A DNA stretch of 64,000 bases from Oceanobacillus caeni (GCF_019037185.1 NZ_JAHHXM010000001.1:62001-126000), one strand, 5' to 3'; shown: positions 1 through 10,142, numbered from the stretch's first letter. The notes: generated from the sequence alone by a model not told the origin. A program made the numbers and translations.

Positions 1-561
<561 letters not shown>

Positions 562-610
562 TTATTCTCCCTTTCCTATTTCAATAATTAGTCTGTATTT
601 ATATTAATAT

Positions 611-1129
611 TTAAAATATTAATGCATTCATTTCTTGAACGTTTTCCGGCTGTCTTCCTCTTTGGAAAGCCGTTACTCCCGTTCTAGTTAATTCTTTAAT
701 TCCATAAGGTTTTAATAAATCAATAAGTGCGTCTATCTTTTCAGGGTTACCTGTTACTTGAATGATCAAGCTATCTTTACTTACATCAATGACACTTGCA
801 CGAAACGGAGTAATAACTCCTTGAATTTCTGCACGATTTTGACTAGAACTTCCGACTTTGATTAGTGCTAGTTCTCTCGCTACAATTGCTTTATCCGTAA
901 TATCAGTAACTTTCAAAACATCAATTTGTTTGTTTAATTGTTTGGTTAGTTGTTCTAATTTCTGTTCATCACTAACCTCTACAACAAATGTCATTTTAGA
1001 AATTCCTTCTGTTTCAGAGGGACCTACCGAAATACTTTCTATATTAAATTGACGTTTTACCATCATACCTGTAACACGATTTAATACCCCGCTACGATTT
1101 TGTACAGTAGCTGTTATAATCCGTTTCAT
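611..1129 (-). CDS. ilvH: acetolactate synthase small (regulatory) subunit
   Basis: Regulatory subunit of acetohydroxyacid synthase, which stimulates IlvB and confers valine feedback sensitivity. The 172-residue protein starts [19 protein letters not shown], a typical N-terminal ACT domain (residues about 4-75). A C-terminal ACT-like domain follows around [19 protein letters not shown]. The frame is open further upstream, but the ATG at 1129 fits the family start and overlaps the ilvB stop as ATGA, which implies translational coupling. Also called ilvN in some genomes. Confidence 0.95.
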   Translation of the reverse strand: MKRIITATVQNRSGVLNRVTGMMVKRQFNIESISVGPSETEGISKMTFVVEVSDEQKLEQLTKQLNKQIDVLKVTDITDKAIVARELALIKVGSSSQNRAEIQGVITPFRASVIDVSKDSLIIQVTGNPEKIDALIDLLKPYGIKELTRTGVTAFQRGRQPENVQEMNALIF

Positions 1130-2850
1130 CTTGTCACCCCGATCATTTCGTGGTTCCCTGTACCTGGTGCAACCATCGGAAATACACATTCTCTTTTGAC
1201 AACACGACAGTCAACAACAACAGGTCCATTATAAGAAAATACGTCTTCTAGAACCTTTGGTACATCATCTTCATTATTTACTCTGACCCCTTTAACTCCA
1301 TAACTTTCTGCAAGTTTAACAAAGTCTGGATTTTCAGTTAATAATGATTCTGAATATCTTTCTTCATAGAATTTTTCTTGCCATTGTCTTACCATACCAA
1401 GTGCTTCATTATTAATAATGATGACTTTGACTGGTAAGTTGCGTTCCTTAATAACGGAAAGTTCTTGCAATGTCATTTGAAATCCACCGTCACCCACAAT
1501 GGATACAACTAGTTCATCGGGTCTACCAAGCTGCGCTCCAATTGCAGCTGGGAATCCAAATCCCATTGTTCCTAGTCCTCCGGAAGTGACCCATTTATCT
1601 GGATTATCAAATTTATAAAATTGTGCAGCCCACATTTGATGTTGCCCTACATCAGTTGTTACAATTGCTTCACCATTAGAGGTTTCATATACTTGTTCAA
1701 TTAACCATTGTGGTGAAATTAATTCTTTAGAACGATCATACCAAAGTGGATAATCTTCCTTCTTAGACTTAAGTGAATGTAGCCATTCATCATGGTTAGT
1801 AGACTTAACATTAACATCTAATAATTGTTTAAGAGCTTCTTTTGCATCCCCTACAACTGGAATTTTGGTTTTAATGTTTTTCCCGATTTCGGCTGGATCA
1901 ATATCGATGTGTGCTACTTTTGCGTTTGGTGCAAAATGTTTGATAGCTCCTGTTAAACGGTCATCAAATCTTGCCCCAATATTTATAAGCAAGTCACATT
2001 CATAAATAGCCATATTTGCCGTATAGGTTCCATGCATACCTGCCATACCTAATGCAAGTTCATTTGTTCCAGGAAAACTCCCTAACCCAAGTAAAGTTGT
2101 TGTAACTGGAAGTTGATATTTTTCAGCAAATGCCTTTAATTCTTCCGCAGCATCAGCAAATAATACACCCGCTCCTGCTAGTAGTAGTGGTCGTTCAGAA
2201 CGACTTAAAGCGTCCGCAAGTTTACGAATTTGCAATGGGTTAGGTTTAACTGTTGGTTGATAACCCGGCAAATGAAACGCTGTATCAAATTCATCTACTG
2301 TGATTTTTTCTGAGATATTTTTTGGAATATCTACTACTACCGGCCCCGGACGTCCTGTTGATGCAATGTGAAATGCTTCTTTTACAATTCTAGGTAATTG
2401 TTTCAAGTCCGTTACTTGATAATTGTATTTTGTTATTGGAGTAGTAATCCCAATAATGTCAGCCTCTTGGAATGCATCTGTACCAATTACTCCAGTTGCA
2501 ACTTGACCAGTAAAGATAACGATTGGTAAAGAATCCATCATCGCATCTGTAATACCAGTAATTAAGTTAGTTGCTCCTGGTCCTGAAGTAGCAATAACTA
2601 CACCCGGCTTCCCTGTCACTCTTGCATATCCTTCTGCTGCATGAATCAATCCTTGTTCGTGACGGCATAGGATATGCTGGAAAGGTGTGTTAGCTCGGTA
2701 TAAGGCGTCGTAAATTGGTAAGACTGCACCACCCGGATAACCAAACACTGTGTCAACATCTGCATCTACCAATGAACGAATAAAAACATCTGCACCAGTT
2801 GTCGTATTCTTTTCAACTGCAAGTTCCTTAGGCTTTGCCTCAACTTTCAC
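1126..2850 (-). CDS. ilvB: acetolactate synthase large (catalytic) subunit
   Basis: Thiamine-diphosphate enzyme condensing two pyruvates, or pyruvate with 2-oxobutyrate, in the first common step of branched-chain amino acid synthesis. The 574 residues match the usual length. Visible marks are the catalytic glutamate in [15 protein letters not shown] (about residue 65), the central FAD/Rossmann-like domain (about 200-335), and the ThDP/Mg motif GDGGFQM followed by INN (about 450-480). The start is GTG at 2850, nine bases after AAGGAGG. The gene is first in the ilvBHC operon and is preceded by a T-box leader and a sigma-A-like promoter. Confidence 0.97.
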   Translation of the reverse strand: MKVEAKPKELAVEKNTTTGADVFIRSLVDADVDTVFGYPGGAVLPIYDALYRANTPFQHILCRHEQGLIHAAEGYARVTGKPGVVIATSGPGATNLITGITDAMMDSLPIVIFTGQVATGVIGTDAFQEADIIGITTPITKYNYQVTDLKQLPRIVKEAFHIASTGRPGPVVVDIPKNISEKITVDEFDTAFHLPGYQPTVKPNPLQIRKLADALSRSERPLLLAGAGVLFADAAEELKAFAEKYQLPVTTTLLGLGSFPGTNELALGMAGMHGTYTANMAIYECDLLINIGARFDDRLTGAIKHFAPNAKVAHIDIDPAEIGKNIKTKIPVVGDAKEALKQLLDVNVKSTNHDEWLHSLKSKKEDYPLWYDRSKELISPQWLIEQVYETSNGEAIVTTDVGQHQMWAAQFYKFDNPDKWVTSGGLGTMGFGFPAAIGAQLGRPDELVVSIVGDGGFQMTLQELSVIKERNLPVKVIIINNEALGMVRQWQEKFYEERYSESLLTENPDFVKLAESYGVKGVRVNNEDDVPKVLEDVFSYNGPVVVDCRVVKRECVFPMVAPGTGNHEMIGVTR

Positions 2851-3009
2851 TACTACTTACCTCCTTATAAGTTTCAAAATTCAAATAAATCTCTCTAAAT
2901 TAATCTATAGTAAAACAACGTTCAGAGTACTCTCTAAATGCCGTTATACTTACCATACGGATAAAACTTAAACTCTTCCTAATTGAATGACTCTTCCCAT
3001 ATCTTCTAA

Positions 3010-3345
3010 AGGGTAAAATAAAAAGACTCTTCTCCCCCTAAATGCATACTGCACACAATTGCAGAAATCTATTTGGGGAGAAAAGAGTCATCTTTTCACG
3101 GTACCACCCAGTTCATAGCATCCTCACGAATACTACCTCACCGACTGAAATAAACAGTCTTTTTTGATAACAGGTAAAGGAACATACCTGACCAAACTTA
3201 CTAGAAAAGATTGCACTAAAAGAATCGTTCAGCTTGGCACTCGGGGAAGAGAATAGAAATATGTGTATTTCTAGGCTTCCAGCAACCCTAGATCTCTGTG
3301 AATACACGGTTTTATTTCTAAATGTCCCGTCAGCGTTTTAGTAAT
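3010..3345 (-). promoter_or_regulatory. T-box leader of the ilv operon
   Basis: Read on the minus strand, this leader shows a stem I region (about 3345-3220) with an AGAGA-type bulge and a GGTTGCTGGAAGCC apical part. It ends with the T-box consensus GGGTGGTACCGTG (3097-3110), immediately followed by a terminator whose arms are GACTCTTTTCTCCCC and GGGGGAGAAGAGTC plus a T-run (3015-3095). The T-box can pair in the alternative antiterminator. Uncharged tRNA binding is the expected switch. The specifier codon could not be fixed. The segment 3249-3254 reads ATTCTC, so CTC (Leu) or ATT (Ile) are the options in the expected place. Confidence 0.93.
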
Positions 3346-3412
3346 ATATTAGTTTTATTTTCAATAAAGAATTTAAAATGGAATGTATTTTAAATTTCTG
3401 ATATTGGAATTT

Positions 3413-3441
3413 ATGTTATAACTTTTTGGCAAGAACGTCAA
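3413..3441 (-). promoter_or_regulatory. sigma-A-type promoter of ilvBHC
   Basis: Minus-strand TTGACG (3441-3436), 17-bp spacer, TAACAT (3418-3413). It is about 70 bp upstream of the T-box stem I and is the best promoter match in the region. A degenerate CodY-like box (AAATTTCTGATATTG, 3392-3406, 11 of 15 positions) sits at the predicted start of transcription. CodY control of ilvB is known in Bacillus subtilis, but this box is weak. Confidence 0.6.
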
Positions 3442-3687
3442 TAGGGTTTTTCACTTTTTTTCTCCAACATAGAAATATGCAATATATTGAATCCGTTTCC
3501 AGCACCGGTACATTAGCGTTTATGAAATAATAATTTTTTCAAAAATTTTATTAAATTCACATCTATCCTAATCTTAACCTCCATTCTAAAAATTTTGCGG
3601 TATGCAATATATTACTTGCGTTTTAATAAAGTCTATTTAGTAAAATAAGCAAATTTATTTAGATAAGATTATTTTTTACCTTTCTGC

Positions 3688-3761
3688 TAAAGTAGACTTC
3701 CATTAGTTAGGTTTCCCTGAAGCTTAAAATGGAGTCTTACTTCCCGTTTAGGTCGGATAAG
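3688..3761 (+). repeat. degenerate copy of dispersed palindromic repeat (type A)
   Basis: Shares AGTAGACTTCCATTAG, then CCCTGAAGCTT, GGAGTCTTAC and CCCGTTTAGG..GGATAA with the longer copies at 10143-10290 and 52774-52880. The middle of the element is missing. It lies in the 800-bp gap between the ilv T-box leader and serA, which contains no gene. Confidence 0.6.
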
Positions 3762-3871
3762 TAATTATATTTCTATTCGTCAAATTTTTCAATATTTATA
3801 CAAGAATTTTTTACAAGAATTTTTTGTATTTTTTCTTCTTTTGTCTTTTTTGTTTGCATACAAAAATAATA

Positions 3872-3899
3872 TTGACAAGTAATTTTATACTGCTATATT
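3872..3899 (+). promoter_or_regulatory. sigma-A-type promoter of serA
   Basis: TTGACA (3872-3877), 16-bp spacer, TATATT (3894-3899) on the plus strand. It would give a serA transcript with an unusually long leader of about 240 nt. No other plus-strand gene lies between it and serA. Confidence 0.6.
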
Positions 3900-3905
3900 A
3901 AATCC

Positions 3906-4147
3906 AATACCTTTCAATTTAACGAGATTCCTTATGATCGGGAAGTGAAAATTTCAGTTTGCGTCGATGTACTTCCTGCTAATTTTTTTACTTTCCTAAC
4001 GAATAGAAAGCATGACATTCGCTTTAGGTTAGGCGAATGACTTAGTAGCACCTATGTAAATCTTTACGGTGGGGCGAGTAATAGGAGCCCCAGACAGGAA
4101 AGATTTTTATACTTAAATACGATTTACTTTTTTGGGGAGGGTTATTT
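3906..4147 (+). other. structured serA leader of unknown type
   Basis: The predicted 5' leader of serA holds three hairpins. The first, GGGAAGT...ACTTCC (about 3940-3978), is followed by a T-run at 3983-3990 and looks like a terminator. In the second, ATTCGC (4017-4022) can pair with GCGAAT (about 4034-4039). CCTAACGAAT (about 3995-4004) could instead pair with ATTCG...GGTTAGG. The third, AAATCTTT...AAAGATTT, encloses TGGGGC/GCCCCA (4067-4118). Competing pairings suggest an attenuator. I recognise no named riboswitch. The third hairpin also resembles a repeat at 26600-26747. Confidence 0.4.
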
Positions 4148-5734
4148 ATGACTTTTAATGTACTAATTAGTGATCCATTAAGTGAAGAAGGTATTTTACC
4201 GCTACGCCTAGCAGACAATGTCAAGGTTGTTATCGAAACAGGGTTATCAGAAGAAGATTTAGAAGAACGTATAACTGAATTCGATGCCTTATTGGTACGA
4301 AGTGGGACACAAGTTACTAGATCCATTATTAATAAAGGGAAAAACTTAAAGATAATTGGTCGTGCCGGAGTTGGGGTTGATAATATTGATCTAAATGCCG
4401 CTACTGAGCACGGTATTATCGTTGTCAATGCTCCGAATGGGAATACAAACTCCGCAGCGGAACATACGATGGCAATGTTAATGGCCTTGTCAAGAAACAT
4501 TCCCCAAGCTTATTTATCACTAAAAGAACATAGATGGGATAGGAAAAAGTTTGTTGGGGTGGAATTACGTGATAAGACCCTTGGAATTGTTGGACTTGGA
4601 AGAATTGGTACAGAAGTTGCGACCAGAGCAAAAGGGCAACGCATGAATATCATTGCTTACGATCCTTTTTTCACAAAAGAAAAGGCAGACAAAATGGGAA
4701 TTGGTTATGGAACATTTGAAGAAGTGATCCAACAAGCTGATTTTATAACTGTCCATACACCATTACTAAAAGAAACAAGACATTTGATAGATGCTAAAGC
4801 ATTTGGAAGGATGAAAGACGGTGTATTTATCGTTAATTGTGCTAGAGGCGGAATTATAGATGAAGATGCTCTTTATGAAGCGATTGTTTCTGGAAAAGTT
4901 GCTGGAGCAGCATTAGATGTTTTTGAGGAAGAACCGTTTATGGATCATAAACTATTAGAACTTCCTGAAGTAGTCGCAACCCCACATCTTGGTGCAAGTA
5001 CCGTTGAGGCACAAGAAATCGTTGCCGTTGATGTATGTAAGGATGTACTTAGGCATTTAAATGGCGAAAGTGTCATTAATCCAGTAAATTTACCTTCCCT
5101 ACCGAAAGATATCATGAAAAAGGTAGAACCGTATTTTTATTTAGCCGAGAAGTTAGGAGCTTTTCTTATAGACCTTGTGAGTGAAGTCGCTGAGGAGATT
5201 AATGTTTCCTTCGCAGGCGAACTTTATGATATAGAAGTAGCACCAATAACTAGAAATACGATTAAGGGAATTTTAAAACGCCACTTAGGCATGCATGTTA
5301 ATGATGTGAATGCCCTTTATTTGGCAGAAAAAAAGGAAATTGTAGTTAATGAGCAAAAAACCCCCCAAGCGAAAGGCTTTACGAATTTAATTACAGTGGA
5401 AATTAAAACGAAATCTCAAATTAGAAAAGTTGCCGGTACATTATTAAACGGCTTAGGGCCTCGTATCGTTCATGTAGATAATTATAGGGTGGACGTTCGA
5501 CCAGAAGGCCATATGGTTGTTATCGAGCATATCGACCAGCCAGGTGTAATTGGTAGAATGGGGAGTTTACTTGGGAAACATGATATTAACATCGCAACCA
5601 TGCAAGTGGACCGCTCTGATAGGGGCGGGAAAGCAATCATGATCCTTACCATTGACCGACACCTAGATGAAGCAGCTTTAAACGAGTTACTTCAATTAGA
5701 TGAAATTAAAGATGTCGTTGCAATAGATTTGTGA
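4148..5734 (+). CDS. serA: D-3-phosphoglycerate dehydrogenase
   Basis: First enzyme of serine synthesis, oxidising 3-phosphoglycerate to 3-phosphohydroxypyruvate with NAD. The 528 residues match the long Bacillus and mycobacterial form. It has a substrate/NAD-binding D-isomer dehydrogenase core with GLGRIGTEVATRA (about residue 147), the arginine in NCARGG (about 235) and the histidine in ATPHLGAS (about 282). An intervening ASB-type domain and a C-terminal ACT domain (VIEHIDQPGVIGRMG, about 458 on) follow. ATG is 7 bases after GGGGAGGG. It is monocistronic and divergent from the ilv operon, with a long structured leader. Confidence 0.97.
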   Translation: MTFNVLISDPLSEEGILPLRLADNVKVVIETGLSEEDLEERITEFDALLVRSGTQVTRSIINKGKNLKIIGRAGVGVDNIDLNAATEHGIIVVNAPNGNTNSAAEHTMAMLMALSRNIPQAYLSLKEHRWDRKKFVGVELRDKTLGIVGLGRIGTEVATRAKGQRMNIIAYDPFFTKEKADKMGIGYGTFEEVIQQADFITVHTPLLKETRHLIDAKAFGRMKDGVFIVNCARGGIIDEDALYEAIVSGKVAGAALDVFEEEPFMDHKLLELPEVVATPHLGASTVEAQEIVAVDVCKDVLRHLNGESVINPVNLPSLPKDIMKKVEPYFYLAEKLGAFLIDLVSEVAEEINVSFAGELYDIEVAPITRNTIKGILKRHLGMHVNDVNALYLAEKKEIVVNEQKTPQAKGFTNLITVEIKTKSQIRKVAGTLLNGLGPRIVHVDNYRVDVRPEGHMVVIEHIDQPGVIGRMGSLLGKHDINIATMQVDRSDRGGKAIMILTIDRHLDEAALNELLQLDEIKDVVAIDL

Positions 5735-5825
5735 GTTGGATTTTATAACTAATCCTAGCCCGAATATGCTATACTTCCCACATACGGTTAAGTCCACGTG
5801 TATTCGGGCCACTCCATATTTAAAT

Positions 5826-5862
5826 TGAAAAAGCTGCCAAAATTAGGATGACAGCTTTCGGA
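5826..5862 (-). terminator. terminator of the HAD hydrolase gene
   Basis: Inverted repeat AAAGCTGCCA / TGACAGCTTTC. On the minus strand the hairpin is followed by a T-rich tract, just after the stop codon of the HAD gene. Confidence 0.7.
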
Positions 5863-5876
5863 AATCATTTTCATTA

Positions 5877-6662
5877 TTAACCTTTTAAAATATCCAATAC
5901 TTCTACAAGACTTTTCATTTCATAAGTTGGTTTTACTTCAGTTGCTTCCATGGCTTTGCGGTTAATCCATGCGGATGCAATACCTGCACTATTCGCTCCT
6001 TTTATATCCGTATTCAAATTGTCACCAACCATTAAAACTTCTTCAGGTTTCACATTTAATAACCCTAAAGCATGTTCAAAAATACTCGGATCTGGTTTTC
6101 CTCTGCCAAAATCACCTGAAATAACAATTTGATCAAAGTAAGGACGTAATTCTGGAGTAATTTCTAATTTAATATTTTGTAATTCCGGTGAACCGTTCGT
6201 TAGTAATAATAATTTGTAATCCCCTTTTAGAGCATCCAGTACTTTTAAACTTTCTTCGTATAAATATGGTACTTGTTTTCTATTTTCAGGAAATGCTTTA
6301 GCAAGCTCTGCCCCAAATTTCACATCATCTATTCCTAATTCAAAAAGACCATTAGTCCATGCTTGTCTTTGATACTCAGGTGCGACTTTACTAAGTTTTT
6401 GAAAATCTTCACCTTTATCATGAAATGTTCCCCATAATCCTTCAAATGGATTAATACCAATCATCTGTGTGAAAGGATATACTTCATAGTTTTCATATAA
6501 CTCTCTCGCCTTTTTACGAACGGCAATTTCTAATTCTTCCGGATCGACATTATATTTTTGTTGTGCTAATTCACAAGTTTTGCGAAAAGCTTGTCTAACA
6601 CTTTCTTCATCCCATAATAATGTATCATCTAAGTCAAAAAATACTGCCTTAATTCTTTCCAT
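5877..6662 (-). CDS. HAD-family phosphatase (YsaA/YjjG-like)
   Basis: Haloacid-dehalogenase superfamily hydrolase of 261 residues. Motif I is DLDDTL near the N-terminus (DxD nucleophile and acid/base). Motif II lies around LLLLTNGSPE, motif III is the lysine in GRGKPDPSIF, and motif IV is VGDNLNTDIKG. The helical insertion between motifs I and II indicates a C1-type cap. Similar Bacillus proteins (YsaA type) are small-molecule or nucleotide phosphatases. The substrate here is unknown. It is monocistronic between serA and ilvE. Confidence 0.85.
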   Translation of the reverse strand: MERIKAVFFDLDDTLLWDEESVRQAFRKTCELAQQKYNVDPEELEIAVRKKARELYENYEVYPFTQMIGINPFEGLWGTFHDKGEDFQKLSKVAPEYQRQAWTNGLFELGIDDVKFGAELAKAFPENRKQVPYLYEESLKVLDALKGDYKLLLLTNGSPELQNIKLEITPELRPYFDQIVISGDFGRGKPDPSIFEHALGLLNVKPEEVLMVGDNLNTDIKGANSAGIASAWINRKAMEATEVKPTYEMKSLVEVLDILKG

Positions 6663-6832
6663 CAGTTTTTCCTCCGTATCTACTTGCCCATTTCGGGTTT
6701 CAGAAACAATGTTTCAGCGTAATTCCATTTTTCACCCAATTCTAATTTAACACAAAAAAGGTCTTGCTTAAATTAAAATTATAATTTATCATTAATAGAA
6801 ATCTTTAAACTTTTATGCAAGGGGATATTGAA

Positions 6833-7924
6833 ATGGCAGATCAATCAATTCGTGTGGAAAAAAGTCAATCTAGAAAAGCGAAACCGGATTCCAACAACTT
6901 AGTATTTGGAAGAAATTTTACAGATCATATGTTTGTTATGGATTACACGGAAGGTATTGGATGGCACGATCCTAATATTGTCCCTTATCAAAAATTATCA
7001 CTTGAACCTTCTTCGATGATTTTCCATTATGGTCAATCTGTATTCGAGGGTTTAAAAGCATTCCGTACACAAGATGGGGACGTTCAATTATTTAGACCGG
7101 AGAAAAATATCCAACGTTTAAATAATTCAAACGAACGGCTCGTTATTCCACCAATTGATGAGGAGCTTGGGTTAGAAGCAATCAGACAACTGGTTGAGAT
7201 CGATAAAGACTGGGTACCAGATGCAGAAGGTACATCATTGTATATACGTCCATTTATTATTTCAACGGAACCATACTTAGGTGTTTCACCTTCACATCAT
7301 TATAAATTTATCGTGATCATGTCACCAGTAGGCTCTTATTATAAAGAAGGAATTAATCCAGTTAAAATTGCTGTAGAAGATAAATATGTCCGTACCGTAG
7401 AAGGTGGAACAGGTGAAGCGAAAACAGGTGGTAATTATGCTGCCAGTTTAAAAGCTCAAGAAATTGTTGAAAAAGAAGGTTTTTCTCAAGTTCTATGGTT
7501 AGACGGAGTTGAACGGAAATACATTGAAGAAGTCGGTAGTATGAACGTGTTCTTCAAAATTAGCGGAGAAGTAGTAACCCCTATGTTAAACGGAAGTATT
7601 CTTGCTGGAATTACAAGAGACTCTGTTATCCAATTATTAAAACATTGGAATGTTCCAGTATCTGAACGTAGAGTTTCTATGCAAGAAATTTATGACGCTC
7701 ATCAAAATGGTAACCTTGAGGAAGCATTTGGTTCCGGTACTGCTGCAGTTATTTCCCCAATTGGTGAATTATATTGGGAAGGTAAACACTTAGTAATAAA
7801 CGAAGGAAAAACTGGTGAATTATCTAAAAAAGTATATGACACTATTACAGGAATCCAATACGGTAAACTAGAGGATCCATTAAATTGGACTTTAAAGGTA
7901 GAGAAGTCAAGTGTCAATAACTAA
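6833..7924 (+). CDS. ilvE: branched-chain amino acid aminotransferase
   Basis: PLP-dependent fold-type IV aminotransferase that interconverts Val, Leu and Ile with their 2-oxo acids. The 363 residues match the Bacillus YbgE/YwaA class. The PLP lysine lies in EAKTGGNYAAS (about residue 200) and the class IV signature in YIEEVGSMNVFF. FHYGQSVFEGLKAF near residue 65 is typical. The ATG at 6833 lies eight bases after AAGGGG and is preferred over the ATG at 6815, which has no ribosome site. It works with ilvBHC in synthesis and could also feed 2-oxo acids to the dehydrogenase at 49-52.5 kb. Confidence 0.93.
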   Translation: MADQSIRVEKSQSRKAKPDSNNLVFGRNFTDHMFVMDYTEGIGWHDPNIVPYQKLSLEPSSMIFHYGQSVFEGLKAFRTQDGDVQLFRPEKNIQRLNNSNERLVIPPIDEELGLEAIRQLVEIDKDWVPDAEGTSLYIRPFIISTEPYLGVSPSHHYKFIVIMSPVGSYYKEGINPVKIAVEDKYVRTVEGGTGEAKTGGNYAASLKAQEIVEKEGFSQVLWLDGVERKYIEEVGSMNVFFKISGEVVTPMLNGSILAGITRDSVIQLLKHWNVPVSERRVSMQEIYDAHQNGNLEEAFGSGTAAVISPIGELYWEGKHLVINEGKTGELSKKVYDTITGIQYGKLEDPLNWTLKVEKSSVNN

Positions 7925-8000
7925 AGTGTAAGACGTGATAAAGAAAACTTTCATTAGTAAAGGTTTTCCTTTTTCCCTACAGCTGCAACATGGATGAATC

Positions 8001-8038
8001 AAAGAAGTGTTGGCTTATTACGGCCAACACTTCTTTTT
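8001..8038. terminator. bidirectional terminator between ilvE and SASP gene
   Basis: Near-perfect hairpin AAAGAAGTGTTGGC / GGCCAACACTTCTTT with T-runs on both strands, placed between two convergent genes. Confidence 0.85.
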
Positions 8039-8050
8039 AGATACATGACA

Positions 8051-8245
8051 CTATTTACCTTCATTTTCCATTGATTGTTGGGCGATTTGAATCATTCTTT
8101 TGACCATCTCGCCACCCACCGATCCGTTCTCTCGTGCAGTTGTATCCGCTCCAAGTTCAACGTTGAATTCTTTTGCGATTTCTTCCTTCATGCTATTTAA
8201 AGCATTTTCCGCACCTGGTACTAACAACTTATTTCTGTTAGCCAT
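8051..8245 (-). CDS. alpha/beta-type small acid-soluble spore protein
   Basis: DNA-protecting spore core protein of 64 residues. It has the conserved EIAKEF germination-protease cleavage region (about residue 22) and the signature [17 protein letters not shown] (about 35-51). Such proteins coat spore DNA and are degraded on germination. The start follows a GAGGAGTG ribosome site. It stands alone, as sspA-type genes do, and is expected to be sigma-G dependent. No convincing sigma-G promoter was found by eye. Confidence 0.95.
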   Translation of the reverse strand: MANRNKLLVPGAENALNSMKEEIAKEFNVELGADTTARENGSVGGEMVKRMIQIAQQSMENEGK

Positions 8246-8469
8246 GAAGAATCACTCCTCGGGGGTATTGAACAGAATCTTTCTGTTCCTTTTTAGCGTT
8301 TAACCTTTTGATATTTTTATACGTTAGGAAAGATAAAATTTTAATATTATAATGTAAAAAGTACGTATGAATTTTATGGAAGTGTTCTAAACCATTAATT
8401 GCTTCCATATACTAACAATGTTTGATTTTAAAGATGATGTATGTGTCTTACATAAGGGGGAATTTAAAA

Positions 8470-8931
8470 ATGGTAAAAGGAATTCATTGTGTAGAATTAG
8501 ACAAACCAGTTTCTGACATTTGGAGTTTTGTGAGTGATATGAATAATTGGGCCCCATTGGTACCAGGTTACGTTAGTCATCAAATTATCGATGACCGTCA
8601 CTCTGTATGGATTATTCATGGAGACATTGGAATTATGGAGCGAACAGTAACTTTAAATGTAGAAATTGTAGAATACATTGAGACTGAAACGATCATTTTC
8701 CAGATGGCCACATCAAATGAAACATGTAAAGGGGAAGGCTACTTTGAAGTTGAGGCACTTAATGGTACAAAGAGTAAAATGAAAGGTTGCCTTCAAGTTC
8801 ACATAAAAGGAATGATCGGAACAATGGTTAACCCAGTGTTAAAGACCCTTATTCCAAAAGTAGGAAAAGATTTTACGGAAAAAATTGCTGCAAATATTAT
8901 GGATCGTGAAACAGCTCGAGCTACGATTTAA
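8470..8931 (+). CDS. SRPBCC / CoxG-like protein
   Basis: Protein of 153 residues with the START/SRPBCC helix-grip pattern. The N-terminal segment HCVELDKPVSDIWSFVSDMNNWAPLVPGY resembles CoxG (carbon monoxide dehydrogenase subunit G family), which also has the phrase W..LVPG. No partner CO dehydrogenase genes are in the window, so a CO role is unlikely. Family members bind hydrophobic ligands. The ATG at 8470 is nine bases after AAGGGGG, so the upstream in-frame ATG is not used. A strong terminator follows. Confidence 0.8.
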   Translation: MVKGIHCVELDKPVSDIWSFVSDMNNWAPLVPGYVSHQIIDDRHSVWIIHGDIGIMERTVTLNVEIVEYIETETIIFQMATSNETCKGEGYFEVEALNGTKSKMKGCLQVHIKGMIGTMVNPVLKTLIPKVGKDFTEKIAANIMDRETARATI

Positions 8932-8935
8932 GACA

Positions 8936-8972
8936 AAATGCTTACTACATTTTTTGTAGTAAGCATTTTTGA
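8936..8972 (+). terminator. terminator after the CoxG-like gene
   Basis: Hairpin AAAATGCTTACTACA / TGTAGTAAGCATTTTT followed by a further T-run. Confidence 0.88.
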
Positions 8973-9014
8973 TTTTTTGCTATTGGTGATGACTATGCAT
9001 TGTTTCACTGAGAA

Positions 9015-9110
9015 TATAAAAAAGGCTTCCATCAGTAGGGTTTTTCCTTCATCCCCCACTGATGGTTAGTCGCACTATCGGACTTTTCCCAGTAGCTTGA
9101 GGTGGGATAT
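9015..9110 (+). repeat. type A dispersed palindromic repeat, shortened copy
   Basis: Begins AAGGCTTCCATCAGTAGG, forms the first hairpin with CCCCCACTGATGG, and continues with TTAGTCG.ACTATCGGAC. It ends with AGCTTGAGGTGGGATA. Part of the second hairpin is missing. Confidence 0.75.
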
Positions 9111-9128
9111 AGTTTGCCTATTCATACA

Positions 9129-10082
9129 CTATATTCCTGGTCGGTGGCTCAGAAAATTTTTATAGGCAAACCCACGAACTTCTTCCTCTGAGTAATTCTT
9201 TAATAACTCATTAATTAAGTTCTGATAGTTAGAGGAGTTTTCTAAATGATTCACAAAAGAAGTAATTCCGTCAAAATCAGAGCCAAATCCAATCTGATTC
9301 ACACCACCTAAGGAACAAAAATAATCAATATGCCTTATCAAGTCAGTAATGGTTGCCACTTCTTTATCTTTATTAATAAAAGGTGGGTTAAATACAACAT
9401 GGATTAAACCATTTTTCCGAAACATTTCTTTAATCTGGTCATCATCCAAATTCCTTGGATGGTTACAAATTGCTTTTGCATTGGAATGAGTTGCTATTGG
9501 ATAATCCGCAATTTCTAAAATATCCCAAAATGCTTGAATAGATGCATGGGAAACATCGCTAAATACGTGATTTTCATTATTTAACTTAATTACTTCTTTC
9601 CCCAAGAGGCTCAATCCAGCCCCGCGGGGTTCTAATACTCCATCTGCACAATAGTTAGCGTAATTCCAGGTCAATCCAACACTCATGATTCCCAATCTGT
9701 ATAGTTGTCTTAATTTCATAAGATCGTTGCCAAATGGGTCTGCCCCTTCCAATGCTAGTACCGCACCAATCTCTCCCTCTTTTAATAAATCCAAATCACT
9801 CCAATTTTTGATATGCTTCATTTTGGGATTTTTTCCAAGGACATCTGTATAGAAAATATCCACCTGTTCCAATGCATGCTGCCATTTTTCATCAAATGGA
9901 ACGTCTGGTTCGATAAAAATGGCAAAAAATTGTACCGCAACATTTCCTTGGATTAATCGGTTTAAGTTTGTTTCTATCTTCTCTGATGTTTTGTAATCAA
10001 ACGGGCCGTCAAAACCAAATTGTTTTCTTTTTCCTAATTGTAATTTCATTAATGCATCACAATGGGTATCTATGATTTTCAT
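9129..10082 (-). CDS. membrane-dipeptidase-like (M19) zinc peptidase
   Basis: Peptidase family M19 (renal dipeptidase type), 317 residues. MKIIDTHCDALMKL carries the first HxD zinc motif. The bridging glutamate region is VLALEGADPFG (about 105-115), and SDVSHASIQAFWDI plus THSNAKAICNHPRN supply the other histidines. GFGSDFDGI near the C-terminus is conserved. The family hydrolyses dipeptides, including ones with D-residues. There is no signal peptide, so it is probably cytoplasmic. The ATG at 10082 follows AAGGGGGAA and matches the family start, so the upstream Lys/Arg-rich extension is rejected. Confidence 0.88.
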   Translation of the reverse strand: MKIIDTHCDALMKLQLGKRKQFGFDGPFDYKTSEKIETNLNRLIQGNVAVQFFAIFIEPDVPFDEKWQHALEQVDIFYTDVLGKNPKMKHIKNWSDLDLLKEGEIGAVLALEGADPFGNDLMKLRQLYRLGIMSVGLTWNYANYCADGVLEPRGAGLSLLGKEVIKLNNENHVFSDVSHASIQAFWDILEIADYPIATHSNAKAICNHPRNLDDDQIKEMFRKNGLIHVVFNPPFINKDKEVATITDLIRHIDYFCSLGGVNQIGFGSDFDGITSFVNHLENSSNYQNLINELLKNYSEEEVRGFAYKNFLSHRPGI

Positions 10083-10142
10083 GAATAAATTCCCCCTTAC
10101 CTTCGTTTTTTTCCGTTCATATCTTTTTTTACTCACTACGAT

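Noticed and set aside
3113-3307. 64-codon minus-strand open frame upstream of ilvB
   Set aside because: It lies wholly inside the T-box leader and has no ribosome site. The RNA structure explains the sequence.
4042-4500. 152-codon minus-strand frame overlapping the serA start
   Set aside because: Antisense shadow of serA with no family similarity or ribosome site.
8470-8931. CoxG role in carbon monoxide oxidation
   Set aside because: No cox or CO dehydrogenase subunits nearby. Only the fold can be supported.
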